Assembly: GCA_030447785.1 (NCBI GenBank)
Contig: JAUJOF010000010.1
Coordinates: forward strand, 15,120-79,119
Direction: 5' to 3'
Source of the DNA: Solirubrobacteraceae bacterium
Lineage (GTDB): Bacteria; Actinomycetota; Thermoleophilia; Solirubrobacterales; Solirubrobacteraceae
Length of the DNA stretch: 64,000 nt
Each line of letters opens with the position of its first letter. Position 1 is the first letter of the stretch. The position numbers and the translations under genes were made by a program. Of this stretch, positions 9,225-18,449 are shown piece by piece. The notes under the pieces were generated by a model. The model saw only the letters and a program-made list of their open reading frames with translations, had not been told where the DNA came from and ran no database searches.

Positions 9225-10436
9225 TCACCGGGTCGCGATTTCGCCGACCGCTGCCTGGCTTCCTTCCGGGGCGCTTGCGAGCAGGGATTCCAGTGCGCCG
9301 GCGGCCGCCGCGGCGCCGCCGGCGCGGCTGAAGCCGGCGGCGACTCGCTGCGCGCCTGCGCGCATGGTCATGGCCTGCCGGATCGCGGTGCGCAGGGCCG
9401 TCGGCGTGAGCGCATCGGGCAGGACCTGGCTCCCGGCGCCGGCGGCGGTCACCCGGCCGGCGACCTCCGTCTGGTCACGTCCGAACGGCACGACGCAGAC
9501 GGGGACGCCTGCCGCCAGCGCCCGCTGCGTGATGCCCATGCCGCCGTGACAGACGACGCAGGCGGCCCTTCGGATAAGCGGCCCGTGCGGGAGCCATCGC
9601 GTCACGATCGCGTTCGCAGCCGCCGGGAAGCGGCCGGGGTCGTGCGCGACGGTGGTGATCACGACGCGGACGTCCTCCGGGCCCAGCGCCTGCAGCGCGG
9701 TCGCGACGAGAGCGTCGTCGCGCTGGAACTCGCTCGAGGCGGTGACGAGCACCAGTGGCTCGTCGAGGTCCGCGAGCCAGTCCGGCGCCTGCGCCGGCGG
9801 CTCCCAGAGGCCGGGGCCGACCAGCCGGAACGAGGGCGGCAGCTCGAGCCGTTCGTCCTCGAACGGCTCGGCGGTGTAGTAGAGGTAGAGCGGCGCTCGC
9901 CACGCCTCGGCGGGCCCCGCCAGGGGCGGAAGACCGACCTGGCCTCGCGCCCCGTTGAGCACTTCCATCCCGGCCGGAGCGAGCGTGAAGGGGATGAGGC
10001 TCAGCTCGGGCGAGACGTTGGGGACGAGCGCGAAGTGCTGGAAGAACGGGATCCACTGCGCCCAGGGGATTGGCCCTGCCTCGGCAACGGCCGCGGCGCC
10101 GACGGTCGTGACGTCGACCAGCAGGACGTCAGGATCGACCTCTGCGATCGCGCGCTGGAGGTCGGGGACCTCGTGGACGCACCGCTCGCCGAAGGTGCGA
10201 AGCCCTCCGGCAAGGGCCTGCTCGGGTGTGCTCCAGCGCCAGTCGTCCAGCGGCAGCGCCTCGATGGCGGGAGCGATCGCCTCGGCGTGCAGGCCGAGCC
10301 CTTGCAGCGCGCCCACCTGTGAGGCGAGCGTTCGCACGTGCACCTCGTGGCCGCGTCGGCGCAGTTCCACAAGGGTGTCCACGATCGGGTACAGATGCCC
10401 TCGCGCGGGCGAGGTGTAGGCCATGACACGGGCCAT
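9225..10436 (-). CDS. Macrolide-type UDP-glycosyltransferase (GT1)
   Basis: 403 residues. N-terminal GT-B domain starts ARVMAYTSPARGHLYPIVD. The C-terminal donor-binding signature is VVCHGGMGITQRALAAGVPV followed by VPFGRDQTEVAGRV; the HGGxG and DQ residues are those that hold the UDP-sugar in the GT1 family. Enzymes of this kind inactivate macrolides or glycosylate natural products. The ATG at 10436 overlaps the TetR stop (TGATG), so the pair is cotranslated. With the efflux pump upstream this looks like a self-protection or drug-resistance operon (inference). Confidence 0.85.
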   Translation of the reverse strand: MARVMAYTSPARGHLYPIVDTLVELRRRGHEVHVRTLASQVGALQGLGLHAEAIAPAIEALPLDDWRWSTPEQALAGGLRTFGERCVHEVPDLQRAIAEVDPDVLLVDVTTVGAAAVAEAGPIPWAQWIPFFQHFALVPNVSPELSLIPFTLAPAGMEVLNGARGQVGLPPLAGPAEAWRAPLYLYYTAEPFEDERLELPPSFRLVGPGLWEPPAQAPDWLADLDEPLVLVTASSEFQRDDALVATALQALGPEDVRVVITTVAHDPGRFPAAANAIVTRWLPHGPLIRRAACVVCHGGMGITQRALAAGVPVCVVPFGRDQTEVAGRVTAAGAGSQVLPDALTPTALRTAIRQAMTMRAGAQRVAAGFSRAGGAAAAAGALESLLASAPEGSQAAVGEIATR

Positions 10437-11044
10437 CACGACTCTCCTTCCAGCTTGCTGATCAACTCGACGAGGGTCCGCTCGGTATCGGCTCGGCTCA
10501 GGCCCAGATCGCGGCGCAGCAGCTTCCAGGTGTAGACGTCGGTGAGCGTCACCAGGGCGGCGATGCGCCGCTTCCTCGCCGCTCCTTCGAGCCCGTCGAT
10601 CAACGGCGCGAACGTCCGCTCCACCCAGGACCAGTGGTAGCGCCGCCCCGCCTCGACATCCTCGGCCACCACCGCGATGCGGTCCTCCTGTGCGAGCAGC
10701 CGCAGGCGGTTGGCTCCCCAGCGCTCGTAGTGCTCGACCACGTTGGCCACCGCGCCGGCGAGATCGCCGATCGGCGCTGCGTCGCGCGCGCGCATCTCCT
10801 CGCGCCCGGCGCGCTCCATCGCCGTGAGGAAGAGCAACTCCTTGGAGCCGAAGCGGCGCAGCACCGTGCGCTTGGTCACCTGCGCCCGTCGGGCGATCTC
10901 CTCGAGCGAGACGTCCTCGTAGGGCTCGTCGGTGAACAGCTCAACCGCCACGTCGAGCACCCGGCTCCCGGTCGCTCGAGCGGCGTCCGCCCGCGCCACC
11001 ATCCGGTAAGGGCGCTTCCCCGCATGCACACCCTCGTATTTCAT
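10436..11044 (-). CDS. TetR-family repressor
   Basis: 202 residues from the ATG at 11044. The HTH is GSRVLDVAVELFTDEPYEDVSLEEIARRAQVTKRTV (in pieces), then LRRFGSKELLF, the TetR N-terminal signature. The C-terminal part is an alpha-helical ligand domain with many aromatic residues. A TTGACG hexamer at 11080-11075 followed 17 bases later by CACCAT places a possible transcription start at or next to the ATG, so the message may be leaderless. It sits between the efflux gene and the glycosyltransferase and probably controls both. Confidence 0.85.
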   Translation of the reverse strand: MKYEGVHAGKRPYRMVARADAARATGSRVLDVAVELFTDEPYEDVSLEEIARRAQVTKRTVLRRFGSKELLFLTAMERAGREEMRARDAAPIGDLAGAVANVVEHYERWGANRLRLLAQEDRIAVVAEDVEAGRRYHWSWVERTFAPLIDGLEGAARKRRIAALVTLTDVYTWKLLRRDLGLSRADTERTLVELISKLEGES

Positions 11045-11197
11045 GTCCCCGATGGTGACACGACAGGACCTGGCCGTCAAGTCGTCGGACGAGCGCAGCC
11101 CTCGCCGCCCTGCCCGGCCGCGGAGCGTCGGTCGCGCGCGGCACGGCGATCATGCCCCCGCGGGCTCTCACACCATCGCGAGACCCGCCGCGTGGGA

Positions 11198-12715
11198 TCA
11201 GGTCGCCCGGACGGCCTCCGGCTCGACGGTGGTGAGGTCGCGGGCGCGCACGAGGACGAGGCTGAGCAGCGCTCCGGTGAAGGCCACGAGCGCGGCGACC
11301 AGGAACACGGTGTCGAGCCCCGCGACGAACGCGCTCTCCGCGGCCGCGGCGACCTGCGACTCCAGTCCCGGCGGGGCCGCCGCCCGGGCCGCGGCGACGT
11401 TGCCCGTGGCCACCGCCTCGCTGAGGCCCTCGGGTGCGCGGGGAAGGCTGGCGGCGAGGCTGTCGGAGACCTCGCTCTGGAGGATCGTTCCCAGCGCCGC
11501 GACGCCGACCGCCACCCCGAGGATGCGAAAGGTGCCGTTGAGCCCCGAGGCCATGCCGCTCTTGGCCACCGGGACCGCTCCGAGCGCCGCCGCCGCAACC
11601 GACGGGTTGACCGCTCCGGCCCCGATGCCGATCAGGATGCCGCCCGCCAGCAGCGCGGTCCAGTCCGAGCCCACCTCGACCTGGCGCGAGAGCAGCAGTC
11701 CCGCGCCGGAGACCGCGAGGCCGAAGGCGATCAACAGCCGCAGCGGTACCCGGTCGGCCAGGCGGCCCGCGATGGCCGCCGCGAAGAAGGAGGCGATGGT
11801 GAGCGGGAACAGGCGCAGGCCGGTCGCCAGCGCGGCATAGCCCAGGGCGTTCTGGATGTAGAAGACCAGGAAGGTGAGCATCGCGAACACCGAGACGCCG
11901 GTCAGGAGGATGCCCAGCGAGGCTCCCCACGTGCTGGGGATGCGAAAGAGGGCCAGGTCGAGCAGCGGCTGCGTCCGGCGATGCTCGATGGCCACAAAGG
12001 CCACGAGTAGCCCGACCGCTCCTCCGAGCAGACCGACGATGAGCGTGCTGCCCCAGCCCTCCTCGCCCCCGCGGAACAGCGCGACCACGAGCAACGACAT
12101 CGAGCCGGCAAGGGTCACGAGCCCCGGGATGTCCGGGCGACCCGAGGCGGAGGGGTCGCGCGACTCCGGTACGGCCCGGGCCACGAGCACCGCGGTGGCC
12201 AGCCCGATGGGGACGTTGACGAAGAAGACCCACTCCCAGCTGAGGGCCTCGATCAGCGCGCCGCCCACCAGCGGGCCGAGCGCGACGGCGGCCGCGGTCG
12301 TCGCTCCCCAGACGGCGAACGCGGTGTTGCGGTCGCGGCCCTCGTAGGTGGCCGCGATCAGTGCCAGGGAGGTCGCCAGCATGGCGGCGCCGCCCAGTCC
12401 CTGCACGCCCCGGAACACGTCGAGCACCAGCGGATCCCACGCCAGGCCACAGGCCAGCGACGCGGCGGCGAAGCCCAGCAGGCCGACCCCGAAGACCCGG
12501 CGCCGGCCGAAGCGGTCGGCCAGCGAGCCGAAGATCAGCAGCGTGGCCGCCAGGGTCAGCGCGTAGGCGTCGATCACCCAGCGCAACTCATCGAAGCCGG
12601 CGCGCAGGTCGCCCTGGATCCGGGGCAGCGCCACGTTGACGACGGTGACGTCGAGCAGCAGCATGAACGTCCCGATCGAGACGGCCAACAGGGTCCACCA
12701 CTTGTGGACGCGCAT
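11198..12715 (-). CDS. MFS efflux transporter, DHA2 (14-TM) family
   Basis: 505 residues with 14 predicted membrane segments. Motif A is LADRFGRRRVFGVGLLGFA, and motif C-like sequence GPLVGGALIEALSWEWVFFV is typical of EmrB/QacA drug:H+ antiporters. The N-terminus (FMLLLDVTVVNVALP) carries motif D1. It would export drugs or toxic metabolites. It is the first gene of a minus-strand run with TetR and glycosyltransferase, 153 bases before TetR. Confidence 0.9.
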   Translation of the reverse strand: MRVHKWWTLLAVSIGTFMLLLDVTVVNVALPRIQGDLRAGFDELRWVIDAYALTLAATLLIFGSLADRFGRRRVFGVGLLGFAAASLACGLAWDPLVLDVFRGVQGLGGAAMLATSLALIAATYEGRDRNTAFAVWGATTAAAVALGPLVGGALIEALSWEWVFFVNVPIGLATAVLVARAVPESRDPSASGRPDIPGLVTLAGSMSLLVVALFRGGEEGWGSTLIVGLLGGAVGLLVAFVAIEHRRTQPLLDLALFRIPSTWGASLGILLTGVSVFAMLTFLVFYIQNALGYAALATGLRLFPLTIASFFAAAIAGRLADRVPLRLLIAFGLAVSGAGLLLSRQVEVGSDWTALLAGGILIGIGAGAVNPSVAAAALGAVPVAKSGMASGLNGTFRILGVAVGVAALGTILQSEVSDSLAASLPRAPEGLSEAVATGNVAAARAAAPPGLESQVAAAAESAFVAGLDTVFLVAALVAFTGALLSLVLVRARDLTTVEPEAVRAT

Positions 12716-13044
12716 CGGGCTACTTTCCGGGGTCAGGGTGTGAGAAGGATGGCGGTCGCTACGTCTTCTACTGCTCGGTGGCCAACCGTCGCGGCGAGCG
12801 CGGTGGAGGCAGAACGAGAGCTCAACCCCTCAGGGCCACGGAGCCTGATCGGCCCGAGCATCGTTCTGGGGCTCGGGCTGTAAGAGGTAATTGACGGCAT
12901 GACCTTCACGCGGGATGGTCCAGCCAATGTCGACCGACTGCCGCCAGCCCATGCTGGGCTCAGGAATATGCTGAGATGGTTCGGTTCGTCCACCGTACGA
13001 CGGCAGGGTCTCCGTCGGTACTGGCTCCCTCGGGACGCTCCGTT
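12716..13044. other. Intergenic, nothing recognised
   Basis: Divergent promoter region between the efflux gene and the small membrane protein. Frames on both strands are Arg/Pro/Ser-rich and show no family-like sequence. I see no strong hairpin or repeat. Confidence 0.5.
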
Positions 13045-13395
13045 ATGACCGCCGGTTCGGTCGGGCGCCTCGGCTACGGGCTCGCGGCAATGTTCGCACC
13101 ACGGTTCATGGCTGGGCGCTATGCGCCGGCCGAACCAGAATCCGTCATGTCTCTGCGCGGTTTTGGTGGGCAATACATCGCGATCGCCGTCTTTACGCTG
13201 CTCGCGGCGCGCTCACCCCATCTCGCCCGCCCTGCTCTGCTCCTCAATGTGGGAGTCGATGTCTGCGACGCGATGGCTGGCGGCTTCGAGGTCCGCGAGA
13301 AGGGTGTCGGCGATGCGGTAGCGCTTGGCGGGGTAGCGCTCCCAGCCATCAATCTCGCCACGTGGCTCTGGGCGCTTCGCAAGCTCGAGCCCTAG
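13045..13395 (+). CDS. Small integral membrane protein (DUF4267-like)
   Basis: 116 residues with four hydrophobic segments (LGYGLAAMFAPRFMAG, YIAIAVFTLLAA, ALLLNVGVDVCDAMAGG, AINLATWLWAL). The pattern of a short helical bundle with an Arg-rich first loop resembles DUF4267 proteins. Function unknown. I chose the ATG at 13045 with a GGGA upstream rather than the in-frame ATG at 12976, whose product would begin with a hydrophilic, non-conserved leader. Confidence 0.6.
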   Translation: MTAGSVGRLGYGLAAMFAPRFMAGRYAPAEPESVMSLRGFGGQYIAIAVFTLLAARSPHLARPALLLNVGVDVCDAMAGGFEVREKGVGDAVALGGVALPAINLATWLWALRKLEP

Positions 13396-13550
13396 CCCGG
13401 CCGGCCTCGTTCTTGCTTCTTGGCCAAGGCCCACGACTTCCTCCCAAACGTCCCTGGGTGCTTCCGCTTTCGCGTGGATAGAGCGCCGCGCCGGCGTGCT
13501 ACGCCGAGCGCCGGTTGGCGCGAGAACCAGCGCGGTGCTGGACGAGTCCT

Positions 13551-16376
13551 TCAAACCAGGGCTGATGGAAGGTCGCGCCGTGTGCGGATGTCTAGCTTGC
13601 GATAGGTGCTCGTGAGGTGCATCTCCACGGTCTTGACGGTGAGGAAGAGCGCTTGGGCGATCGCGGCGTTCGAGGCGCCGCCGGCGGCCATGCCGGCAAT
13701 CCTGCGTTCGCTCGCGGTGAGGGCATCCGTCCCGGTGCGTGTGTCCCGGCGCACGCGGATGCCGCTGGCGCGCAGCTCGGCACGGGCCGTTTCCGCCAGG
13801 CCATCGGCCGCGCAAGCACGGGCAAGTTCCAAGCCTTCGCGCAGCGGCTGGCGGCTGTCGACGCGGCTTCCGCGGCGGCGCAGGATCCCGCCCAGGGTGA
13901 TCAGGGCGCGTGCCAGCTCCAGGCGGGCGGGCGAGCACTGAAGATGCTCGACGGCGTCGCGCAGCATCTGCACCGCGTCGCCGCTGCCGCCGAGGCGAGC
14001 TGCTGCGTGCAGCGCCTGACCGACGGAGCCGGGCGTGCCCCAACGCCGCGCCAGGGTCAGTGCCTGCACGACGAGCGCCTGCGCGGCGTGCTCGTCGCCG
14101 AGTGCGTGGTGGACGTCGGCAGCTACCACGAGGTCTTCGATCCAGGCGGGACTGATCCCGATCAGACGTTCGGCGCGACGCACGGCCTCCTCCCAATCGT
14201 CGAGCGCGCGGCGGTGCTCTCCCTGGGAGGCGCGCAGTCGCATGCGCTGAAGCAGTAAGGGAGTCATCGGCGGAGCGTCGAGGACGATTTCCTCGGGGTG
14301 GTTGGCCGTCAGTTCCTGTGCGGCCTCCTCTACGCGGCCTTGATCGATCAGTGAGGCCATAAGCGGGACGACGTCGGGTCGCCCGGCCCAGGACCACGCC
14401 GGCTCGATTGCGGCGTCGAGCGCGCTGCGTGCGTCGGCCTCGGCTTCGAGCAGCCGGCCGGCACGGCGGTGAACTGATGCGCGAAAGGTGAGCGCGATCG
14501 CGAAGTCGGCGGTCGCGCCGCGGCGCCGCGCCACGGCGACGGCGCGGTCGAGCAGGCGCTCGGCCGCGTCCAGTCGATCCGTCCAGTAAAGCCCGAGCAC
14601 GATGCCGGTGATCACCAGCGCGGTGGCGCCCTCCTCCAGCAGGGCGTCCGCCTGGCGGGACGCCCGCTCGGCGATCGCGGCGACTTCCGCCGCACTGCCG
14701 TCTGAGCGCATCCGGACGAAGGTGAGGTGTCCGAGGAGAACTGCCTCACCGGGCGTGGCGCCGGTCAGGCCGCGGCCTTCGTCGCGCGCAGCGTCGGCAT
14801 CGCCCGGTGTTCCGGTCTTCAGGATGATCTTGATCGCTCGCAGTCGCAGCGCGAGTTCGCGGTCTCGATCGCGCAGTTCGAGGAGTGCTTGCTCGATGAG
14901 CGGGCCGAGCGCGCGCCTGCTCTGTAGGCCCCCCGGGCTGGCCTGGAAGAGTTCGAGCAGCGCGCGTCCTCTGGTGACGGCGTCGACCGCGCTGCGGTGT
15001 GCCTGCTCGAGGTGAGCGGTGGCTTCGCCACTCTGTCCGACGGCGTACTCGGCCTGCCCGAGCGCGAGCAGCAGCTCAGCGCGTACCGCGGCGGCAGGTG
15101 GCTCGGCGACGGCGCGCCGCAGCAGCGCCATCGCGGTCCCGGGTGCCCCGCGCGCGCAGGCGCGCGCGGCGGCCACACGCAGCTCGGCGACAACGCCTTC
15201 GTCGCCGGTCGGTGACGCGTGCATGAGCTGCAGCGCGATGCGCTCCGGGCCCGCGCCGCGGGCTCGCAGCAGGTCGGCCGCGCGAGCGTGCGCGGCGGCA
15301 CGCTCGGGCGCGGACCGCGCCGCCCGTGCGGCGCCGGAAAGGATCGGGTGGCGGAAACGCAGCGGCGCCGTGTCGTCGAAGATCCCCGCGCGCGTCAGAT
15401 CCCCGGCAGCGGGCGCTGCCTCGCTCATCGGGAGGTCGGCGAGCTCGGCAGCCAGGCCAAGGTCCACGTCATCGCCCAGCATGGCCGTCGCCTGGGCCAG
15501 CGCGCGGGCCGCGGGACCGAGCCGGTCAAGCGTCGCTCGCACCGTGCGCGCCACCATAGGCGGAGTGGTCTGGGTGACCTGCTCGGCGCCTGCCGCGGTG
15601 AAAGGAACGCCCTTGACTTGTAGCGTCCGCACGACCTCCCCGAGCAGGAAGGGGTTCCCGCCCGTCGCCTCGTGGCACGCGCGGGCGAAGCCGTGCTCGA
15701 CGGGGCCCTCGTCGAGCGTGCGCAGGAGCGCCTCGACCCCCGTCGGCCCAAGCGGTGGCGGCTGGACCACCTCGGTCGTCGGATCGCTTCGGATCTGCGC
15801 CAGGCCAGCCGCCGTCGCGCGGTCCTCGTCGGCTCGCGTGCAGATCACGAGCGCGACCGCGACCGAATCCACGCGCCGAGCCAGATAGGCGAAAAACCGC
15901 AGCGACGGCTCGTCCGCCCAGTGGGCATCGTCAACGGCCAGCAGCAACGGGCCGCGCTCTGCCAGGTTCGCCGTAAGCCAGTACAACCCGTGCAAGACTC
16001 CCGCGGGCGCCGCATCAGGCCCCGCCGGGACGTCGAGGACGGCGCTCTGCGCAAGACGCGCCGCGCCGGCGAAAAGATGATCGCGATCGGCTTGGTCGCG
16101 CACAGCCTGCTCGAGGCACTGGCGCACGAGACCCATCGCATACTCACGCTCCAGCGCGCTTCCGCGCCCGTGCAGGACGGCCATCCCGGCCATCGCCGCG
16201 CGTTCTCGGATGCTCGTCAGCAGGCTCGTCTTGCCGATCCCCGCCGGTCCTTCGATCAGCGCTGTCGCCCCCGCCCCCGCCCGCGCCGAATCCAGCACCG
16301 CGTCGAGGCGCACGAGCTCGTCATCGCGCTCCACGAGCGAGAGCGCCTGCGCCCTGCCACGTGTCGGTGTACGCAC
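13551..16376 (-). CDS. LAL-type LuxR regulator with AAA ATPase domain
   Basis: 941 residues, the usual size of large ATP-binding LuxR regulators. Walker A is GPAGIGKTSLL near residue 45, Walker B-like LLLAVDDAHWADEPS near 155. A long TPR-like helical middle follows, and a C-terminal LuxR HTH (LTASERRIAGMAAGGASNAA... TVKTVEMHLTSTYRKL). Such proteins sense a ligand through the helical region and activate in an ATP-dependent manner. It is transcribed divergently from the flavoprotein at 16540, a likely target. Confidence 0.9.
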   Translation of the reverse strand: MRTPTRGRAQALSLVERDDELVRLDAVLDSARAGAGATALIEGPAGIGKTSLLTSIRERAAMAGMAVLHGRGSALEREYAMGLVRQCLEQAVRDQADRDHLFAGAARLAQSAVLDVPAGPDAAPAGVLHGLYWLTANLAERGPLLLAVDDAHWADEPSLRFFAYLARRVDSVAVALVICTRADEDRATAAGLAQIRSDPTTEVVQPPPLGPTGVEALLRTLDEGPVEHGFARACHEATGGNPFLLGEVVRTLQVKGVPFTAAGAEQVTQTTPPMVARTVRATLDRLGPAARALAQATAMLGDDVDLGLAAELADLPMSEAAPAAGDLTRAGIFDDTAPLRFRHPILSGAARAARSAPERAAAHARAADLLRARGAGPERIALQLMHASPTGDEGVVAELRVAAARACARGAPGTAMALLRRAVAEPPAAAVRAELLLALGQAEYAVGQSGEATAHLEQAHRSAVDAVTRGRALLELFQASPGGLQSRRALGPLIEQALLELRDRDRELALRLRAIKIILKTGTPGDADAARDEGRGLTGATPGEAVLLGHLTFVRMRSDGSAAEVAAIAERASRQADALLEEGATALVITGIVLGLYWTDRLDAAERLLDRAVAVARRRGATADFAIALTFRASVHRRAGRLLEAEADARSALDAAIEPAWSWAGRPDVVPLMASLIDQGRVEEAAQELTANHPEEIVLDAPPMTPLLLQRMRLRASQGEHRRALDDWEEAVRRAERLIGISPAWIEDLVVAADVHHALGDEHAAQALVVQALTLARRWGTPGSVGQALHAAARLGGSGDAVQMLRDAVEHLQCSPARLELARALITLGGILRRRGSRVDSRQPLREGLELARACAADGLAETARAELRASGIRVRRDTRTGTDALTASERRIAGMAAGGASNAAIAQALFLTVKTVEMHLTSTYRKLDIRTRRDLPSALV

Positions 16377-16539
16377 CGTCGGCCAAGCCTACCCTCGCCC
16401 GCAGAGCTACGCCTTGGCCCGATCCCAGGGTCGGGTCCAGGGTCATCCCCGTAGCGCGGCGATCCACAGCGGCGAGACGATCGCCCCGCGCCGAGCGAAG
16501 CGCGGCGTTCACATCCACGACAGATACGGAAGGACCCGT

Positions 16540-17928
16540 ATGAGCATCCAAACTGCGCTCGGCTCGAAGTTCGCCGGCGAGCTGATCGGTCCCGACGATC
16601 CAGGTTATGAGCAGGCCCGGCGGATCTTCAACGGGGCGATCGACAAGCGTCCCGCGCTGATCGCGCGCTGCACGGGCCCCGAGGACGTGCAGGCTGCGCT
16701 GGCGTACGCGCGCGAGCGGGAGCTCGTCGTCGCCGTGCGCGGTGGCGGACACTCAGCATCCGGCTACTCCTGCTGCGACGACGGGATCGTGATCGACACC
16801 GCGCCGATGAAGCACGTGCAGATCGACGTCGAGCGGCGAACGGGCCGCTTCGGCGCCGGGCTGACGTGGGGCGAGTTCGACGCGGCGACACAGGAACACG
16901 GCCTCGCGGTCACCGGCGGGCGCGTGACGCACACCGGCATCGCCGGCCTGACGCTCGCCAGCGGCTCGGGCTGGCTCGAGCGTATATGCGGGATCACCTG
17001 TGACAGCCTGATCTCCGCCCAGGTCGTGACCGCCGCCGGCCGCGTGCTGCGCGCCAGCGCAGACGAGAACGCCGACCTGTTCTGGGGCCTGAAGGGCGGC
17101 GGCGGCAACTTCGGCGTCGTGACCGAGTTCGAGTTTCGCCTGCACCCCGTGGGGCCGATCGTCTACGCCGGGATGATCCTGCACCCGCGCGCGGCCGCCG
17201 GGGCGTTGCTGCGCTTCTACCGCGACTTCATGGCCGAGGCTTCCGACGAGGTCGGTGGCGGCTTCTCGCTGCTGACCGCGCCACCGGAGCCGTTCGTGCC
17301 CGAGGAGGGACGCGGCCAGCCCGCCGCCGGCCTGATCGTGCTGTACGCCGGCGATCCCCAGGAGGGCGAGCGGGTCCTGGCGCCGCTGGTCGAATGGGGC
17401 GAGCCGTGGCTGAAGATGGTTCAGCCGATGCCCTACACGGCCGTCCAGCAGATGCTCGACCCCGCGCATCCGTGGGGGATCGGCTACTACGCCAAGGCCG
17501 ACTACATGCACGAGCTGCCCGACGAGGCGATCGACGCGATGATCGACAAGGTCGGCCAGGCCGCCTCGCCGTTCACGGGTATGCACCTCGTCCCCCTCGG
17601 CGGCGCGTTCGCGCGCGCCGATCGCAGCACGATGGCGCTCGAGGCCCCCAACGTCCCGTGGTACTACATGTGCATGGCGCTGTGGATGGACCCCGACCAA
17701 GCCGAGCACGAGACCACCTGGGCACGCGCACTGATGCAGACGATGCGCCCCTGGACGGTCGACAAGGCGCCGCCGAACTTCATCAGCAAGGACGAAGGCC
17801 CCGGCCGGCTGCGCGCCTCCTACGGCGACGAGAAGTTCGAGCAACTCGTCGCCCTCAAAGACAAATTCGACCCTGACAACGTCTTCTCGCTCAACCAGAA
17901 CGTCCCACCGAGCATCACGCCCGGCTAG
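16540..17928 (+). CDS. FAD-linked oxidoreductase, BBE/PCMH type
   Basis: 462 residues. The ATG at 16540 has an excellent ribosome site (GGAAGGA). The PCMH FAD domain starts around residue 45 (ALAYARERELVVAVRGGGHS); the His of RGGGHSASG is the expected site of covalent FAD attachment. GLKGGGGNFGVVTEFEF is the second FAD-binding signature, and the C-terminal BBE segment (FDPDNVFSLNQNV) is complete. The Cys used for bicovalent flavin in some relatives is not seen at the usual place (HTGIAGLTL there). Such enzymes oxidise sugars, alkaloids or polyketides; the substrate is unknown. Confidence 0.9.
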   Translation: MSIQTALGSKFAGELIGPDDPGYEQARRIFNGAIDKRPALIARCTGPEDVQAALAYARERELVVAVRGGGHSASGYSCCDDGIVIDTAPMKHVQIDVERRTGRFGAGLTWGEFDAATQEHGLAVTGGRVTHTGIAGLTLASGSGWLERICGITCDSLISAQVVTAAGRVLRASADENADLFWGLKGGGGNFGVVTEFEFRLHPVGPIVYAGMILHPRAAAGALLRFYRDFMAEASDEVGGGFSLLTAPPEPFVPEEGRGQPAAGLIVLYAGDPQEGERVLAPLVEWGEPWLKMVQPMPYTAVQQMLDPAHPWGIGYYAKADYMHELPDEAIDAMIDKVGQAASPFTGMHLVPLGGAFARADRSTMALEAPNVPWYYMCMALWMDPDQAEHETTWARALMQTMRPWTVDKAPPNFISKDEGPGRLRASYGDEKFEQLVALKDKFDPDNVFSLNQNVPPSITPG

Positions 17929-18048
17929 CTCTTTGAGACACATCAGGGTCTTCCACGCCGCGGCAGTGGGGCGCCGCCTGCAGGGTGGCGAAGCTTTGCG
18001 CCTTTGAGCCGGAGCTTTCTGACGAGTCGATGGTGGGCGACGAAGGCG

Positions 18049-18435
18049 TCAGTCGCGCTGGAACACGTTGAGGATGTTGCCGTCGGGGTCCCTGAACCAG
18101 AGTGTCCTGCCGCGGGGGAGCGTTGCAATCCCGCCCTCGGTCTTCAGCTCGGGCAGGTCATAGTCCTCTAGGGCTACGCCCTTGTCGCGAAGCGCCGTGG
18201 CCGTTGCCTTGATGTCGTCGACCTGCCATGCCGCGAGCGTGGCGGGCGACTTGCCGGCGTTCTCATGTGTGGGGTAGGTGAACAGGCCGGTCCCGCTCCC
18301 GCACGAGTACTCGAGGCTACCGTCATCGCGCGGTCCGCCGGCGAATTTCAGCCCGAGCACTTCCTCGTAGAAGCGACGAGCGCGGTCGACGTCCGCGACG
18401 GGAATGGCCGTCATCACTGGGCTGTCTCCAAGCAT
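18049..18435 (-). CDS. VOC-family (glyoxalase/dioxygenase-like) protein
   Basis: 128 residues starting at an ATG at 18435. It has the two beta-alpha-beta-beta-beta units of VOC proteins (DVDRARRFYEEVLGLKF, then WQVDDIKATATALRDKGV and FRDPDGNILNVFQ). The C-terminal Asn/Glu metal-ligand position reads NIL-NVFQ, so a metal-dependent activity is uncertain. It follows the GNAT gene by 14 bases on the same strand and is probably cotranscribed. Confidence 0.8.
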   Translation of the reverse strand: MLGDSPVMTAIPVADVDRARRFYEEVLGLKFAGGPRDDGSLEYSCGSGTGLFTYPTHENAGKSPATLAAWQVDDIKATATALRDKGVALEDYDLPELKTEGGIATLPRGRTLWFRDPDGNILNVFQRD

Positions 18436-18449
18436 GGTCGTTGGCCCGG

